A DNA stretch of 9,317 bases, taken from CAZLBV01 sp964557845. GTDB lineage: Bacteria > Acidobacteriota > Aminicenantia > Aminicenantales > Aminicenantaceae. The notes under the pieces were generated by a model. That model saw nothing but the letters and a program-made list of their open reading frames with translations. It did not search any database and was not told the origin of the DNA. Below are positions 1-7,245 of the stretch, one piece after another (position 1 is the first letter of the stretch; each line of letters starts with the position of its first letter). Location of the stretch: the NCBI GenBank assembly GCA_964557845.1, contig CAZLBV010000368.1, positions 1 through 9,317 on the forward strand, written 5' to 3'. The position numbers and the translations under genes were made by a program.

Positions 1-1652
1 CGGCGCAGAGTGATCATTCCTTCTTTCATGGCTGCTTTCTTTATTTCATTGGAATGAGCCCTGGCCAGGATCAACTCTCTAATGGTATCGGTTACTTCCA
101 TCACCTCAAAAAGTCCGGTTCTGCCTCTATATCCCGTGTTGTGGCATTCCGCGCACCCCTTGGGTTTATACACCTTGACTTTATCTATTTCATCATCATG
201 AAAACCTATGTCTTTTAACGCTTCAGGCGTTAAATTATGTCTTTCCTTGCATTTTTTACACAAACGCCTTACCAGACGCTGGGCAACGATCAAACTCACA
301 GAATCGGAAACAAGAAATGGTTCAACATTCATGTTCACTAAACGTAAGACGGTGCTGGCAGCATCATTGGTGTGAACCGTTGAAAAGACCAAATGGCCGG
401 TAAGGGCCGCTTTAATGGCAATATCTACAGTTTCAAAATCACGCATTTCTCCGACCAGCATGATATCAGGGTCCTGACGTAAAAAACTTCGAAGCGCCGA
501 GGCAAAAGTCAAACCGATTTCTTCCCGTATGTGTACCTGGTTGATCCCTTCAATATTGAATTCGACCGGATCCTCAGCAGTCATAATATTTCTTCGAATT
601 TCGTTTAAAGTTGAAATGGCAGAATAAAGAGTATTGGTTTTTCCGCTTCCAGTTGGTCCGGTTACCAGAATAATCCCCCAGGGCCTCACGATGTTTCTTT
701 TTACGATTTCCAGGGCCTCTTTTTCAAAACCAAGCTCGGAGAGGTCCAGGCGAAGCATTGATTTATCTAAGATACGGACGACGATCTTCTCACCAAAAAT
801 GGTAGGCAAACTGGAAACTCGCATATCAACTTCTTTTTTTTCTCCGTTCTCTAATTTCACCCGCATTTTTATCCGGCCGTCCTGGGGCAGTCTTTTTTCC
901 GCAATATCCATATTGGAGAGAATCTTCACTCGGGAGATAACCGGGTTTTTAAATTTCAAGGCGAGATTCATCATTTCATTTAAGGTTCCATCGAGACGGT
1001 ACCTTACCCGGAAAGATTTCTCAAAGCTTTCAAAATGAACGTCAGAGGCGCCTTTTTTTATGGCATCAATGAATATAGTATTCACTAAAGTGATGATAGG
1101 AGCTTCTTCAGTCGACTGGACCAGCTCCTCAATATCATAATCCTCCTCATCTTCCTCAATGATGTTTACACTGGCATCTTGTGCCTGCTCGATCTCATCC
1201 ACAATTTTTTTCACCCGGACAGAATCCGAGGATCCATAAAACTTTTTTATTGCATTTGAAATGCCCGATTCAGATGCGATCACTGGTTGAATGCTCAAAC
1301 CAGTGCGGAATCTGATATCTTCGATCACCTCGAGATCAGTGGGATCCACCATAGCAAGAGTTAAAAATGAGCGGATCCGGTGGATAGGCATGATCAAATG
1401 TTTCTTAGCTGTCTCGACCGGGATCAGTTCGATCACTTCCGCATAAACATCAAACTGTTCCAGATCGATATAGGGATAACCCAACTGTCGGCTCAAAGCT
1501 TGCGCCATATCTTCCTCAGAAATATATCCCAGGCTTACGATAGCGGTTCCCATATTAACATCATTCTTCTTCTGAAAATCGAGAGCCTTTTGTAACTGCT
1601 CGGTATTCAGTAGTTTTTCCTGTAACAGAAGTTCTCCCAGATTAGAACCCAT
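1..1652 (-). CDS. pilB: Type IV pilus assembly / type II secretion ATPase (PilB/GspE family), 3' end cut by window edge
   Basis: Hexameric secretion ATPase that powers pilus extension (PilB) or pseudopilus assembly (GspE) on the cytoplasmic side of the inner membrane. I translated it from the minus strand: about 550 residues are visible and only the last few tens are missing. Residues 1-150 form an MshEN-like (T2SSE_N) domain with two repeats (LGELLLQEKLL at 5-15 and MGTAIVSLGYI at 34-44). The ATPase core has Walker A GPTGSGKT at 332-339 (K338), an Asp box (AEDPVEF), Walker B DPDIMLVGE at 394-402 (E402) and a His box (STVHTNDA). A zinc tetracysteine is C465/C468 and C500/C503, followed by GYRGRTGLFEV. 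The start ATG is preceded by AAGGGG seven bases upstream. A perfect sigma70-like promoter lies further upstream. The family call is very secure; PilB rather than GspE is favoured by overall resemblance only, because no pil or gsp neighbours are visible. Confidence 0.95.
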   Translation of the reverse strand, partial: MGSNLGELLLQEKLLNTEQLQKALDFQKKNDVNMGTAIVSLGYISEEDMAQALSRQLGYPYIDLEQFDVYAEVIELIPVETAKKHLIMPIHRIRSFLTLAMVDPTDLEVIEDIRFRTGLSIQPVIASESGISNAIKKFYGSSDSVRVKKIVDEIEQAQDASVNIIEEDEEDYDIEELVQSTEEAPIITLVNTIFIDAIKKGASDVHFESFEKSFRVRYRLDGTLNEMMNLALKFKNPVISRVKILSNMDIAEKRLPQDGRIKMRVKLENGEKKEVDMRVSSLPTIFGEKIVVRILDKSMLRLDLSELGFEKEALEIVKRNIVRPWGIILVTGPTGSGKTNTLYSAISTLNEIRRNIMTAEDPVEFNIEGINQVHIREEIGLTFASALRSFLRQDPDIMLVGEMRDFETVDIAIKAALTGHLVFSTVHTNDAASTVLRLVNMNVEPFLVSDSVSLIVAQRLVRRLCKKCKERHNLTPEALKDIGFHDDEIDKVKVYKPKGCAECHNTGYRGRTGLFEVMEVTDTIRELILARAHSNEIKKAAMKEGMITLR

Positions 1653-1731
1653 TATTTCCCCTTAGAATAAAAAAAGTCATCTCATTTATTTCCATATAAA
1701 TAACACTTTTTGTCACTTCACTCGCTAAACG

Positions 1732-1759
1732 ATTATAAGAGTATAACAAAATTTGTCAA
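1732..1759 (-). promoter_or_regulatory. Sigma70-type promoter for pilB
   Basis: On the minus strand TTGACA (1759-1754) is followed after 16 bases by TATAAT (1737-1732). Both hexamers match the housekeeping consensus exactly, although the spacer is one base shorter than the usual 17. The expected transcription start is near 1725, giving a leader of about 70 bases before the pilB ATG. This makes pilB its own transcription unit rather than a read-through product of gatD. The -35 box lies inside one copy of a repeated TGATTGAC element. Confidence 0.8.
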
Positions 1760-1964
1760 TCACAGCCTGCATTAATAGTGACGCCTTCTCTTTCATTATT
1801 TTCTCAACCCACGTCAATCAGCCCTGTTTTTATATATCTAATTGAAGGTGCAGTTAATAGTTACAGAAATTGTCAATATCGTCAATCACCATACAAGAGG
1901 ATATTCAAGGTGATTTTTTTAGTGCAGGGGGTCACCTTTAGGGGTTAGGTTAAAAGGATACTCC

Positions 1965-1989
1965 CTCCTCTTTAAGCTTATAAAAGGAG
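1965..1989 (-). terminator. Possible hairpin downstream of gatD
   Basis: On the minus transcript CTCCTTTT pairs with AAGAGGAG as eight pairs including one G-U, around a 9-base loop containing AAGCTT. It begins about 35 bases after the gatD stop, where the gatED message would be expected to end. The U-tract expected of an intrinsic terminator is absent: only a TTTT occurs about ten bases beyond the stem. It may be a weak or 3'-end-protecting hairpin instead. Confidence 0.25.
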
Positions 1990-2024
1990 TTAGGACGTGA
2001 AATGATCCCAAAGGGTTTGAGACA

Positions 2025-3413
2025 TTATTTGCGGAATTTTTTAATAAATTCTTCAACCTCAGGCACCCCACCCTGGTAAACCAGGTATCCATTATAAGGT
2101 TCCCTCAGTGTGATCTCATCGTTTATCGGATTTAACATGATCTCTTTGACCTTGTTCAGATCCTCAGTTTGTCCCAAAGCCCAGCCTAATTTAATATATG
2201 CTACTTCAGGCAGCATGTTTTCCGCCGGGATTACACCCAAAGCCAACATGTCTCGTCCGGTTTCATACACATTCATGTGCACATATCCCCATAATGTCTG
2301 CACGGTCATATACACCGCCACATTTTTTTCTCTAGCCCGTTCCAGGGCCGGATAAAGCGGTTTGTTGACATGGCCTAATCCTGTTCCCGCAATCACAATT
2401 CCTCTGTATCCATTCTCGATCAAGCTTTCGATGATATCCGGCCGCATGTTGGGATAGTAATATACAATGGAAACTTTTTCCTCAAAATAAGGATAGATAT
2501 CAACCTCTCTATCTTTTCTTCTAGAATGATAATCCTTCTTCAGGGGCTCGAAGGAAGACCTTGTGACTTTAGCTAAAGGGATATCGCCTATGGTCCTGAA
2601 AGTCGAACGGTAAGAAGAATGCATTTTTCTTACCCGCGTGCCTCTGTGAAGAAAACCATATTCATCTGAGGTTGGACCAAACATACACACCAGCACTTCA
2701 GCAAGATCGGAATGGCCGGCGGCATAAGCAGCATGCATGAGATTTAAGGCGGCATCAGAACTAGGACGGTCAGAAGAACGCTGCGAGCCCACCAGGACGA
2801 CCGGTATGGGCAGATTTTGGACCATAAACGTCAAAGCTGCAGCCGTATGATGGAGCGTATCCGTTCCATGACCGATGATGATCCCTTGGATCCCTTTTTC
2901 TATTTCTTTGCCGATCGCAACCGCCAGGGCTTTATACTGAGCCGGTCCCATATTCTCGCTAAACACGGCAAACAGTTTTTCGGTGGTTATATTACAGATG
3001 TCCGCCAGTTCCGGGACAGCTCCATATAACTCACCGGGGGAAAAAGCCGGGATGACGGCTCCTGTCCGGTAATCCAGGCGGGATGCGATCGTACCTCCTG
3101 TCCCGAATAATTTGACATTGGGTTTTTCCCGAGAATAAGGAAATTCCTTTTCAGGGATCTGATATTTTGCTTTTTTATATCCTGTCTCCTGAATGGATTT
3201 GATGGTATCCACATTGATACCGATATTGTAACCTGAAGCGATCTTAAGCACGATATGACTATCATCATCGTTTTCGGAACGCGGCAAGATGGTACCCGTA
3301 AACATTCCCCGGGTGGTATCAACCATAACTTGGCCCCAAACCCGGGCATTATATTTTTTGAGTATATCCAATCCCCGTCCCCGGTATCCTTGAAAAATAT
3401 CCTTCTGCATCAT
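2025..3413 (-). CDS. gatD: Archaeal-type Glu-tRNA(Gln) amidotransferase subunit D (glutaminase/asparaginase subunit)
   Basis: GatD supplies ammonia to GatE by hydrolysing glutamine or asparagine, so that Glu-tRNA(Gln) can be amidated to Gln-tRNA(Gln) in the cytoplasm. The 462 residues match the family's usual length and architecture. Residues 1-95 are the small GatD-specific N-terminal domain (VWGQVMVD, FTGTILPRSE), which free asparaginases lack. Residues 98-440 are the type I/II asparaginase fold. The catalytic set is intact: GTGGTIAS at 104-111 (T108), HGTDT at 182-186 (T184, D185) and the lysine in RVRKMHSS (K263). The start overlaps the gatE stop as ATGA, indicating translational coupling, and AAGGA lies seven bases upstream. 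A second ATG directly follows, so initiation could shift by one codon. A lone asparaginase is unlikely given the N-terminal domain and the gatE partner. Confidence 0.95.
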   Translation of the reverse strand: MMQKDIFQGYRGRGLDILKKYNARVWGQVMVDTTRGMFTGTILPRSENDDDSHIVLKIASGYNIGINVDTIKSIQETGYKKAKYQIPEKEFPYSREKPNVKLFGTGGTIASRLDYRTGAVIPAFSPGELYGAVPELADICNITTEKLFAVFSENMGPAQYKALAVAIGKEIEKGIQGIIIGHGTDTLHHTAAALTFMVQNLPIPVVLVGSQRSSDRPSSDAALNLMHAAYAAGHSDLAEVLVCMFGPTSDEYGFLHRGTRVRKMHSSYRSTFRTIGDIPLAKVTRSSFEPLKKDYHSRRKDREVDIYPYFEEKVSIVYYYPNMRPDIIESLIENGYRGIVIAGTGLGHVNKPLYPALERAREKNVAVYMTVQTLWGYVHMNVYETGRDMLALGVIPAENMLPEVAYIKLGWALGQTEDLNKVKEIMLNPINDEITLREPYNGYLVYQGGVPEVEEFIKKFRK

Positions 3414-5398
3414 TGTGAATTCCTTAGATTGTTTTCGACCATGGCCTTCAATTCAGATAAGGGAATATTCCCCACAGCTTGAGGTCGAAGCTCTCCCATT
3501 ACCCAACGCGCCTCTTTTTCATCGTCCTGGTGAACAGATGTCTCTTCATACTTTTTTTTCAAATAGGGTATCTGATCCAGTATTTCTTCTCTTGGAACCT
3601 TTCTGAAATTTATAGTTGTTAAAACCGAATCGAGGTCCATGTTGGGATGCCGGTAAACCTCAGGCAGCATGACCGGGGCAATGGATAGATCCAGGTCTTT
3701 TTTCTTAATAAACTCAAATAGATCGAATATCTTTTCATATGTAAAATCAGGAGAATTGGGAAATCGCCCTTGCATATTCTTTAGCTTATGGCCTAAAAAA
3801 GCACCCAAGAATCGGGGATTAATATCCAATTCATGATGAATCCTTTCCATAAGGGGAACCAGATTATTTCTCAGGATATAGACATGTGTATCCTCCGGAA
3901 CATGCCAATGTCTAAGCTGAGACAACCTCTCGGATACATCAGGCGGGAGCCGGTTTCTGATCTTTTCGATATACTCATCATCCAAAGGAATAGGGGCAGA
4001 ATCAGTATCTGGGTACATACGATCGGCACCGGGAAGGACTCTTTCGAAAATGGTGGTGCCGTCTTCGAATGATTTGCGGCTCTCTCTGGGAACTCCATTA
4101 AAGGCCAGTTCGCATCTTTCTTCTACAGTCTCCAGAGCAGTAGGGATATCCTCAGGAGGACCAAAGACCAACAGTTGCGCATCACCCTTTATTCCCTGCA
4201 GCCTGATTCTCATCCCCTCAAAAAATGAATCCGGAAGAATGGGATCTAACTGTTCTGAATGAAGAAGATTCGGCTTCTCGATGCAGGCAATCACTTTCAA
4301 GCGGTCGCTTATCTCATCGGCGAATATCTTTCCCGGCTGGGTAAAATGTGACAAGATCCCCTTGAACCCTGGAAGATTGATCCCTATAAAGCTGAACCCT
4401 TTTTCCCTAGGGCCAGAAAAAAAATCATGATTAAAATAAGGATCATCCGGAGATAAATTTTCATGTAAGATCTTCCTTTTCTTGGAATCGTTCTTGCTTT
4501 CATTAAGAAGTTCTTTGATCCTGAGTAAGGCCCACTGGCGAAAGACTTCATTATGGGTCAGATCCGGAATCCATTTGTTATGGGAGACTCCCTTTATTTC
4601 GATCCTGGTCCCTCCCCGGCAGCTGACATTCACATCTTCCCGGCCGGAGCCTATACCGGTGTTGACTTTTCCGGTGCTCCGATTCAGGAAGCGTATGTAT
4701 TCGGCTCCTTCACGGACTTCATCCGGATTTGCAAAATCCGGATACGTGACTGTTTCGATCAGAGGCATTCCCAGGCGGTCCGTCTGGTAAATACGGACAT
4801 GTCTGATATCAGATATTTCCCGGCAGGAATCCTCTTCCACGCTCAGTTGGATCAGCCTTATCTTTTTGTTTTTTAGCTGGATCTCGCCTTCGACACCCAG
4901 GATAGCTGTCCTTTGGAAGCCGGTGGGAATACTTCCATCCAGATACTGCTTGCGTATGATATGAACTTCACCCACTATGTTAAATTTACACAGCAGGGCT
5001 ATTTCCAGAGCGATCTCCAGAGCTTCCCGGTTGATCGGAAAAGGAGGTGTATCATCAATATCATAAGTGCAGGCTGTCTCATTTTTGATCCTGTAGATAA
5101 TGGTTTTTCTGGTCTTGAATTCCATTAAGGCTGTTCCATCGTATTCCCCTAATTCACTCAGGGTGGGCCGCATATGCCTTATGATCTCGGCATCGTAATC
5201 ATCATGATCGTTATAGATCCCGGCCGGACATCTGCAAAAAAGTTTTTGTTTGGTTTTTAGCTGTTGATGGACTTCAAGACCTGATTTAAACCCCACTCTA
5301 TCGTAATCTGCCTGCACGGCATCTTTGCGGGCTACATATCCTATCGCGTTTTTGGAATCTTCATAATTTTTTTTCGGATCAAATTTATCTTGTTTCAT
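3410..5398 (-). CDS. gatE: Archaeal-type Glu-tRNA(Gln) amidotransferase subunit E
   Basis: GatE phosphorylates the side chain of Glu-tRNA(Gln) and transfers GatD-derived ammonia to it. Residues 35-290 form the GatB/GatE cradle: GLEVHQQL (40-47), KQYLDGSIPTGFQRT (150-164), QLSVEEDSCR (184-193) and YQTDRLGMPLIET (204-216). Residues about 330-445 are the GAD insertion also found in bacterial AspRS, a GatE feature missing from GatB. A helical region (about 470-600) and a short YqeY-like tail ending at 662 follow. Only the CRC pair (C55, C57) of the GatB zinc site is present, as in archaeal GatE. LPGADRMYPDTD (455-466) is a GatE signature. Compared with archaeal proteins there are about 30 extra N-terminal residues. 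No other ATG lies before the conserved core, though GTG at codon 28 is possible. The Shine-Dalgarno is weak (GGA six bases before ATG). Confidence 0.95.
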   Translation of the reverse strand: MKQDKFDPKKNYEDSKNAIGYVARKDAVQADYDRVGFKSGLEVHQQLKTKQKLFCRCPAGIYNDHDDYDAEIIRHMRPTLSELGEYDGTALMEFKTRKTIIYRIKNETACTYDIDDTPPFPINREALEIALEIALLCKFNIVGEVHIIRKQYLDGSIPTGFQRTAILGVEGEIQLKNKKIRLIQLSVEEDSCREISDIRHVRIYQTDRLGMPLIETVTYPDFANPDEVREGAEYIRFLNRSTGKVNTGIGSGREDVNVSCRGGTRIEIKGVSHNKWIPDLTHNEVFRQWALLRIKELLNESKNDSKKRKILHENLSPDDPYFNHDFFSGPREKGFSFIGINLPGFKGILSHFTQPGKIFADEISDRLKVIACIEKPNLLHSEQLDPILPDSFFEGMRIRLQGIKGDAQLLVFGPPEDIPTALETVEERCELAFNGVPRESRKSFEDGTTIFERVLPGADRMYPDTDSAPIPLDDEYIEKIRNRLPPDVSERLSQLRHWHVPEDTHVYILRNNLVPLMERIHHELDINPRFLGAFLGHKLKNMQGRFPNSPDFTYEKIFDLFEFIKKKDLDLSIAPVMLPEVYRHPNMDLDSVLTTINFRKVPREEILDQIPYLKKKYEETSVHQDDEKEARWVMGELRPQAVGNIPLSELKAMVENNLRNSQ

Positions 5399-5412
5399 CC
5401 TCTATCCAAGTT

Positions 5413-5470
5413 TTTCCGGATTTCAAATTATTAGTTATAAACCGGAAAGTTTTTCTTTATGGAAACCGGT
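5413..5470 (-). promoter_or_regulatory. CCGG inverted repeats in the gatE leader
   Basis: Three CCGG-centred elements lie between the C69 stop and the gatE start. In the minus-strand transcript they are ACCGG (5470-5466), TTTCCGGT (5448-5441) and CCGGAAA (5419-5413). The middle element can pair with the first (5 pairs) or with the third (7 pairs plus 3 more across a one-base bulge). The alternatives are mutually exclusive. No known riboswitch or T-box sequence was recognised and there is no clear U-tract, so any regulatory role is inferred. Confidence 0.3.
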
Positions 5471-5498
5471 ATTGTAGCAGAAACATCAATCAAATCAA
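5471..5498 (-). promoter_or_regulatory. Candidate internal promoter for gatED
   Basis: On the minus strand TTGATT (5498-5493) is followed after 16 bases by TACAAT (5476-5471), which is preceded by TG plus one base, an extended -10 arrangement. Transcription would start near 5464, giving a leader of about 65 bases before gatE. It lies just after the C69 stop codon. It would let gatED be expressed independently of the two hydrolase genes upstream. The match is reasonable but AT-rich spacers give chance hits. Confidence 0.45.
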
Positions 5499-5511
5499 AT
5501 CATGAAAGCTT

Positions 5512-7191
5512 TCACAATCCAAGTTTATTATTGGTGTATTTCGTGATCAGCAGATTGCGGAGGTCCTTATACATCTGAACGGTTTTTTCCATACATTCCC
5601 GTGTATAGTCAGTCAAAAATTTCAAGGCTTCTGCTTCATTCTTTTCATACAATTTTAATGCCTGTGAATCGATCTCGGCCTGTTCACCAAAAAAACCGGC
5701 CTCTAAAGGATCCCTTACTTCTTTAAGATCGTTTATGGCATCCTGCCATCTTAAATAAAGCAGATTGTCCACAAAATCAATGGCCCACCGGGCTGAATCT
5801 TCGCTAAATACATCCGGGTCATAGGTTTTATACAGCGAAGATATTTCCTGAACACCGGCATAAATAGGAACATAAGTGCTGACATGCTGGTTGTCGAGAT
5901 AAAACCAGTAGACGCCGCCGATAGGGGCAGGCAGCCATCCCCTTAATTGAGCGACCATCCCATACCCGCCTCTTGAAACCATCCGCCGCCAGGTTATATC
6001 CAACAGCTCGCGCATATCCCGGGTGGGAAAAGGCGTGGCCATCGGACTTTTTTTAAGCCGGCCTCTTCCATCCGGAATAAACCAGTCAACATCTGCTGTC
6101 ATGTCATAGATCGTCCCTTCAAAAACAGAGCGCTGAAAAGCGATCACATCCTGTACGGATAATTTTTTCTCCGGCTTCACCGAAAAGGGATAGATAGAGA
6201 TCGGCTCAATATATTGGTGATAAGCATCATATCCTGAATAAGGCGTTCGCAGTTTTCTATCCGGCCAATCCTTGAGATTGGGAGCAAACGTACTGAAAAA
6301 GAGCCAAAGCCGTCCGACCGCCCATTCCCTGGGAGTAGGCGCATAGACATCCTGCCAGATAAAGGGTCGGCCGACGTCCGGATCATACCATCCGTGATCA
6401 ATCGCGAACTGCATATAATTTTCCGAAGCCATGAAATAATCAGGCTGCGACAGATTGATCTCTTTAATGACGCTCCAATTGGGAACGATCGCGATATGAT
6501 CATCCGGCACCCTCTGTGCCGCCCAGATCGCTCCCAGTTCACCGCTTTCAGGATCCCATTCCGGTCCGACACTAAAGACTTCCAGGATCCAGGCTTCCTC
6601 AGTATCCGCAATACAGAGAGCCTCTGATTCAGGCCCGCACGAAGGAAGGAATCCGTATTCTTCTACCAATGAGGTGATCAAAGCTATAGCCTCCCTGGCT
6701 TTTTTACAGCGCTGTAGGGCGAACAACTGGGCCTGTTCGATAGTCATGATCTGTTTTCCGGTGGTCACATCTGTCTTCAATTCCTCCCTTTGGCTGAGAG
6801 TACTCTCTCCAATGGCTAATTGGTGTTCATTCATTTGGGGATACCCGGTATGAAAATAGGCATAGGTCTTTTCCACCTGGGGAATATAACCGAGGATCCG
6901 GCCGTATTCATACAGAGGCTTTTTTACATCCTGAAGGCCGTAATAAACCGGGGCCATATCGCCCTTTTTATAGGTTTTCCCATGGACCACATGCACACGG
7001 CATTCAGGGCAGCATCCGGTATGGGATGTGATCACAGATCCGTCAATAGAGGCCTTTTTCCCGACGATAATATCAGTGCAGTGGTCATCGCTTTTATCCG
7101 GAGCAGTATCTGCTGCTGTTCCGGCTGTAAATAATGTAAGGATTAAGAAGCTCACTCCAATACATGCCTTAAACAAATTTGTCTTTTTCAT
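5512..7191 (-). CDS. Secreted C69 family dipeptidase (PepD-like, N-terminal nucleophile hydrolase)
   Basis: Family C69 enzymes cleave dipeptides using an N-terminal-type cysteine nucleophile. Residues 1-27 are a Sec signal peptide: KK near the start, a hydrophobic core at 9-23 and a likely cleavage in AGTAAD. Mature protein would therefore be periplasmic or released. The catalytic cysteine is C38 in the CTDIIVGKKAS block, which sits close behind the predicted cleavage site. Other family blocks are MNEHQLAIGES (120-130), EEAWILEVF (198-206), YPFSVKPEKKLSVQDV, FEGTIYDMT and LRGWLPAPIGGVYW. At 559 residues it is at the long end of the family. A strong Shine-Dalgarno, GGAGGAG (7207-7201), lies nine bases before ATG. 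It follows the amidase gene by 54 bases and is probably co-transcribed with it. Unusual: a CCPEC cluster at 60-64 soon after the nucleophile. The exact substrate cannot be told from sequence. Confidence 0.92.
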   Translation of the reverse strand: MKKTNLFKACIGVSFLILTLFTAGTAADTAPDKSDDHCTDIIVGKKASIDGSVITSHTGCCPECRVHVVHGKTYKKGDMAPVYYGLQDVKKPLYEYGRILGYIPQVEKTYAYFHTGYPQMNEHQLAIGESTLSQREELKTDVTTGKQIMTIEQAQLFALQRCKKAREAIALITSLVEEYGFLPSCGPESEALCIADTEEAWILEVFSVGPEWDPESGELGAIWAAQRVPDDHIAIVPNWSVIKEINLSQPDYFMASENYMQFAIDHGWYDPDVGRPFIWQDVYAPTPREWAVGRLWLFFSTFAPNLKDWPDRKLRTPYSGYDAYHQYIEPISIYPFSVKPEKKLSVQDVIAFQRSVFEGTIYDMTADVDWFIPDGRGRLKKSPMATPFPTRDMRELLDITWRRMVSRGGYGMVAQLRGWLPAPIGGVYWFYLDNQHVSTYVPIYAGVQEISSLYKTYDPDVFSEDSARWAIDFVDNLLYLRWQDAINDLKEVRDPLEAGFFGEQAEIDSQALKLYEKNEAEALKFLTDYTRECMEKTVQMYKDLRNLLITKYTNNKLGL

Positions 7192-7200
7192 ACTTTTAAT

Positions 7201-7207
7201 CTCCTCC
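7201..7207 (-). promoter_or_regulatory. Strong ribosome binding site of the C69 dipeptidase
   Basis: GGAGGAG nine bases upstream of the ATG at 7191 is the best Shine-Dalgarno in the window and fixes this start, which also places a proper signal peptide at the N-terminus. The remaining part of the 54-base spacer shows no promoter or terminator. Confidence 0.75.
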
Positions 7208-7245
7208 CCTTAAAATGCTTTTATTTTCCATCAACTTAATGAGGC

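Larger units (their letters stand above)
1653..2024. other. Intergenic region between gatD and pilB
   Basis: No coding potential was found on either strand. It holds the pilB Shine-Dalgarno and promoter and four copies of GTCAAT (plus strand: 1755, 1813, 1872, 1881; three extend to GTCAATCA). It also holds a 7-base inverted repeat AAGGTGA/TCACCTT (1907-1913 with 1932-1938) and an imperfect hairpin at 1965-1989. The sequence is AT-rich next to pilB and contains a G-rich patch near 1921-1949. Nothing resembling a tRNA or small RNA gene was recognised. Confidence 0.7.

Noticed and set aside
634..1038. Plus-strand open frame of 134 codons
   Set aside because: It lies wholly antisense to pilB Walker A and preceding conserved blocks, and its translation is low-complexity Ser/Phe/Arg-rich with no family resemblance.
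4482..4876. Overlapping plus-strand open frames of 102 and 107 codons
   Set aside because: They are antisense shadows of the conserved GatE core, which has clear family motifs through this stretch.
3410..5398. GatE as bacterial GatB
   Set aside because: It carries the GAD insertion, only the first cysteine pair of the zinc site and GatE-type signature blocks, and it is coupled to gatD.
5503..5514. Perfect 12-base palindrome TGAAAGCTTTCA at the C69 stop as a terminator
   Set aside because: As RNA it would give only a 4-base A-T-rich stem around AGCT, with no following U-tract; it may be a chance palindrome or a protein site.
6177..6611. Minus-strand open frame of 144 codons
   Set aside because: It is an alternate frame within the C69 dipeptidase, and the C69 frame carries the family motifs throughout.
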